Positions 5,239 to 7,684 of a DNA stretch of 7,684 bases are shown here, in pieces. Position 1 is the first letter of the stretch. Each line of letters opens with the position of its first letter. A model generated the notes under the pieces. The model saw only the letters and a list, made by a program, of their open reading frames with translations. It made no database searches and was not told where the DNA came from. The DNA is taken from assembly GCA_047639575.1 (NCBI GenBank), contig JBLIOB010000206.1, forward strand, positions 1 through 7,684, in the 5' to 3' direction. Made by a program: the position numbers and the translations under genes. The stretch comes from JBLIOB01 sp047639575 (GTDB taxonomy: Bacteria > Bacteroidota > Bacteroidia > Flavobacteriales_D > Parvicellaceae).

Positions 5239-7263
5239 CTATGCTTCTTTATTCTCCAGCACCTGCTGTAAGCCAAACATTTCGTCTCTTAATCTAGCTG
5301 CTTCTACAAAGTTCAAGTCTTTTGCAGCTTTCTCCATTTCCTTTTTGGACTTTTTAATGGATTTTTCAAGTTGCTCTGCCGTCATGTACGAAATAACTGG
5401 ATCTGCAGCTAAATTTAATTCTTGAGGCTCAATGTAAGCTCGTTTCTCAGGTTTTTCAAATCCTACTGATGCTCGTTCCATTATTTCTTCTCGAGTTGAC
5501 GTCATACCAGTAGGAGTTATGTTATTGGCCACATTGTACGCGTTCTGCTTTTCTCTTCTTCGTTCGGTTTCATCAATGGTTTTGCGCATAGAATTGGTCA
5601 TCTTGTCTGCGTACATGATTACTCTTCCACGTACATTTCTAGCTGCTCTTCCAACGGTTTGCACTAAACTTCTTTCTGATCTTAAAAACCCTTCCTTGTC
5701 AGCATCCAAAATGGCTACTAGTGACACTTCAGGTAAATCCAATCCTTCTCTTAATAGATTCACACCAACGACAACATCGTATACTCCTAATCGTAAGTCC
5801 CTTAATATTTCAACTCTTTCCAACGTGTCCACATCTGAATGGATGTAGGAAGATCTTACTCCTAACCGTTCCAAGTACTTTTGGAGTTCCTCGGCCATTC
5901 GTTTAGTTAGTGTAGTAACTAAAGTTCGCTCTTTATGCTCAATGTTGGATTGAATTTCCTCCAGCAGGTCATCTATTTGATTCATGCTTGGTCGTACATG
6001 AATTATTGGATCTAACAATCCAGTTGGACGAATAATTTGTTCAATTACTACCCCTTCTGACTTTTCTAACTCATAATCAGCAGGAGTGGCTGATAAATAC
6101 AGCGTTTGAGGAGTGAGCATTTCGAATTCTTCAAACTTTAGTGGCCTGTTGTCCATAGCGGCCGGTAATCTGAATCCATGCTCTACCAAATTAATTTTTC
6201 TAGATCTATCTCCTCCGTACATGGCTCGAACTTGAGAAACCGTAACATGACTCTCATCCACTACCATTAGAAAATCGTCTGCAAAATAATCGATCAAACA
6301 GAATGGTCGGGTGCCAGGTTCACGTTTATCAAAATAGCGGGAGTAATTTTCAATTCCAGAGCAGTAACCAAGCTCTCGCATCATCTCTAAATCAAAATTA
6401 GTTCGTTCATCCAGTCTTTTGGCTTCCAGATGTTTACCAACTTCTTTTAAGTAGTCCAGTTGCTTGATTAAATCTGCTTGAATCTCAAGAATAGCATGTT
6501 TTATTGTTTCAGGACTGGTCACGAAAATGTTTGCAGGAAAAATTTGGATGGTTTCAAACTCTTCAATCGTTTTGTTGTGAACAGGATCAAAGGTCTCAAT
6601 ACTCTCTATTTCATCTCCCCAAAAAACAATTCGAACTGCGTAGTCCGCATAGGCTAGATAAATGTCCACTGTATCTCCTTTAACTCTGAATTGACCTCGG
6701 CCTAATTCAACCTCGGTTCTAGAATATAAGTTCTCTACCAGTTTTAAGAGAAACTTATTTCTTGAGATAACTTGTCCTTTATCAACTTTTATTAATCCCT
6801 TGTTGAATTCTGCGGGATTCCCAATACCATAAATACAAGATACGGATGAAACGACTATAACATCTCGCCTTCCAGAAAGTAGAGTAGAAGAGGCGCTTAG
6901 TCTCAACTTTTCTATTTCTTGGTTAATGGATAAATCTTTTTCAATGAAGGTGTTTGTAACAGGGATGTACGCCTCTGGCTGATAGTAATCGTAATAGGAT
7001 ACAAAGTACTCAACTGCGTTGTTCGGAAAGAATCGTTTGAACTCTCCGTAAAGTTGAGCTGCTAATGTTTTATTATGAGATAGTATTAATGTCGGACGAT
7101 TTACTTCTTTAATAACGTTGGCGACCGTAAACGTTTTACCAGATCCCGTTACTCCAAGTAAGGTTTGACCAGCAATACCGTTGTTCAATCCCTCAACCAA
7201 CTGCTCTATTGCCTGCGGTTGATCGCCCGTTGGTACAAAATCACTTACTAATTCGAAATCCAT
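5239..7263 (-). CDS. uvrB: UvrB, excinuclease ABC subunit B
   Basis: This is the damage-verifying subunit of nucleotide excision repair. UvrA loads it onto lesions, it opens the helix with its beta-hairpin, and it recruits UvrC for incision on both sides of the damage. It is a complete 674-residue protein of normal length. The N-terminus VSDFVPTGDQPQAI (6-19) is the conserved opening. GVTGSGKT (37-44) is Walker A. YFVSYYDYYQPEAYIP (86-101) is the strand-separating beta-hairpin, whose tyrosines contact DNA. VVDESHVTVSQV (334-345) contains the DESH form of Walker B. LREGLDLPEV (504-513) and SLVQTVGRAARN (532-543) are helicase motifs V and VI, with the arginine finger region. The UVR domain (about 634-669, with DLNFVEAARLRDEM) binds the matching UvrC domain. 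The ATG at 7261-7263 sits at the family start. No LexA-like CTGT-N8-ACAG site is seen upstream, so SOS control is not apparent. It is divergent from the secreted-protein gene at 7360. Confidence 0.99.
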   Translation of the reverse strand: MDFELVSDFVPTGDQPQAIEQLVEGLNNGIAGQTLLGVTGSGKTFTVANVIKEVNRPTLILSHNKTLAAQLYGEFKRFFPNNAVEYFVSYYDYYQPEAYIPVTNTFIEKDLSINQEIEKLRLSASSTLLSGRRDVIVVSSVSCIYGIGNPAEFNKGLIKVDKGQVISRNKFLLKLVENLYSRTEVELGRGQFRVKGDTVDIYLAYADYAVRIVFWGDEIESIETFDPVHNKTIEEFETIQIFPANIFVTSPETIKHAILEIQADLIKQLDYLKEVGKHLEAKRLDERTNFDLEMMRELGYCSGIENYSRYFDKREPGTRPFCLIDYFADDFLMVVDESHVTVSQVRAMYGGDRSRKINLVEHGFRLPAAMDNRPLKFEEFEMLTPQTLYLSATPADYELEKSEGVVIEQIIRPTGLLDPIIHVRPSMNQIDDLLEEIQSNIEHKERTLVTTLTKRMAEELQKYLERLGVRSSYIHSDVDTLERVEILRDLRLGVYDVVVGVNLLREGLDLPEVSLVAILDADKEGFLRSERSLVQTVGRAARNVRGRVIMYADKMTNSMRKTIDETERRREKQNAYNVANNITPTGMTSTREEIMERASVGFEKPEKRAYIEPQELNLAADPVISYMTAEQLEKSIKKSKKEMEKAAKDLNFVEAARLRDEMFGLQQVLENKEA

Positions 7264-7359
7264 GGTGTAAATTTAATAGTTTGGCTACTCCATTGCGTAC
7301 TTATTGAAAGAAATATCGTAAGATGTATTAGTGGAGGTAGTTTTTAACAATATAAAATC

Positions 7360-7684
7360 ATGAAGTGGATCGGAGTAATCATATTATTTTTCTCATTAAC
7401 TGCATTTGGTCAAACAGTAAAACGCAATAAAGACTTCAAAGATTCTGTAACTAAAGTGCACATTGGAACCGTGAAAAATGGCACCCTATTGGTACGGCTA
7501 CGCTCCAATCAGAAACAATTAAATGCACTCCTAAAAAGAGGTGATACCATTGGTGAGTATAATAGAGCTCGAGAAATTAGATTGAAGCAATTAGAGATTG
7601 TAAACGCCTTCAAAGTGAAATATAGTTTCTCTAAAGTGCTTTTCTTTTATAGTCATCATTCTGCCCAGGTCAAAGCAAAAAACT
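7360..7684 (+). CDS. Secreted protein of unknown function (5' part only; runs off window)
   Basis: An ATG at 7360-7362 opens a frame that continues past the window edge (108 codons seen). Residues 1-18 look like a type I signal peptide: K2, a hydrophobic core IGVIILFFSL and a likely signal peptidase I cut after TAFGQ. Export to the periplasm or beyond is therefore expected, and there is no lipobox Cys. The mature start includes GTVKNGTLLVRLRSNQKQL (45-63) and then a charged, helix-rich segment (RAREIRLKQLEIVNAFKVKY) leading to FSKVLFFYSHHSAQVKA. I recall Bacteroidota proteins with the same LKDGxLLVRL...IVxAFxxxFxFxxVYFF pattern, all uncharacterised. A TAGTTTTT at 7338-7345 (7/8 of the -7 element) could be its promoter, although no -33 partner is clear. 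The gap to divergent uvrB is 96 bp. Confidence 0.82.
   Translation, partial: MKWIGVIILFFSLTAFGQTVKRNKDFKDSVTKVHIGTVKNGTLLVRLRSNQKQLNALLKRGDTIGEYNRAREIRLKQLEIVNAFKVKYSFSKVLFFYSHHSAQVKAKN

Noticed and set aside
7268..7275. TAAATTTA upstream of uvrB on the minus strand as a -7 promoter element.
   Set aside because: It lies only 4 bp before the start codon, so transcription would begin inside the coding sequence, and there is no -33 partner.
1..7684. Search for a defence island, mobile element, CRISPR array, tRNA or other novel system.
   Set aside because: All substantial open frames are housekeeping, metabolic or small exported proteins. No direct-repeat array, transposase, integrase, terminal inverted repeats or tRNA-like cloverleaf was recognised by eye.

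Overview
The window (7,684 bp, AT-rich) looks like ordinary chromosomal DNA of a member of the Bacteroidota, probably a flavobacterium-like marine or aquatic lineage. This rests on four things: a Bacteroidota-type Cys/Met PLP enzyme and Lrp/AsnC pair, a lipobox followed by a polar Lys/Ser run, weak or absent Shine-Dalgarno sequences, and an exact match to the Bacteroidota -7 promoter element (TAnnTTTG). The genus cannot be fixed from the sequence alone.

Layout. Positions 1-1030 (minus, cut by the window edge) encode most of a cystathionine gamma-synthase-family PLP enzyme. It is divergent from an Lrp/AsnC regulator (1184-1636, plus). The 153-bp gap between them carries a good promoter for the enzyme and a set of repeated GGAATA half-sites plus a palindrome, a plausible regulator binding array. 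Right after the regulator, 1633-2140 is a gene graveyard. The last 47 codons of a di-heme cytochrome c peroxidase/MauG-type gene (minus) abut the 3' part of an unrelated beta-rich protein gene (plus). Both have lost their 5' ends at the same point, near 1777.

From 2146 to 7263 everything is on the minus strand, so transcription runs uvrB (5239-7263), a small lipoprotein (4616-5086), a bifunctional formimidoyltransferase-cyclodeaminase (2810-4495), a short unidentified coding remnant (2686-2805) and a GNAT acetyltransferase (2146-2664). Gaps of 120-152 bp suggest separate transcription units more than one tight operon, and no functional link among these genes is apparent. At 7360 a divergent gene for a secreted protein begins and runs off the right edge.

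Functionally the window combines sulfur amino acid metabolism with its likely amino-acid-responsive regulator, histidine/folate one-carbon metabolism, nucleotide excision repair, and two exported proteins of unknown role. There are no RNA genes, insertion sequences, CRISPR arrays or strong intrinsic terminators that I can support. No stretch longer than 300 bp lacks a gene or gene remnant. I do not see a novel multi-gene system. The most noteworthy items are the two-gene deletion scar and the operator-like architecture in the divergent regulator/enzyme promoter region.
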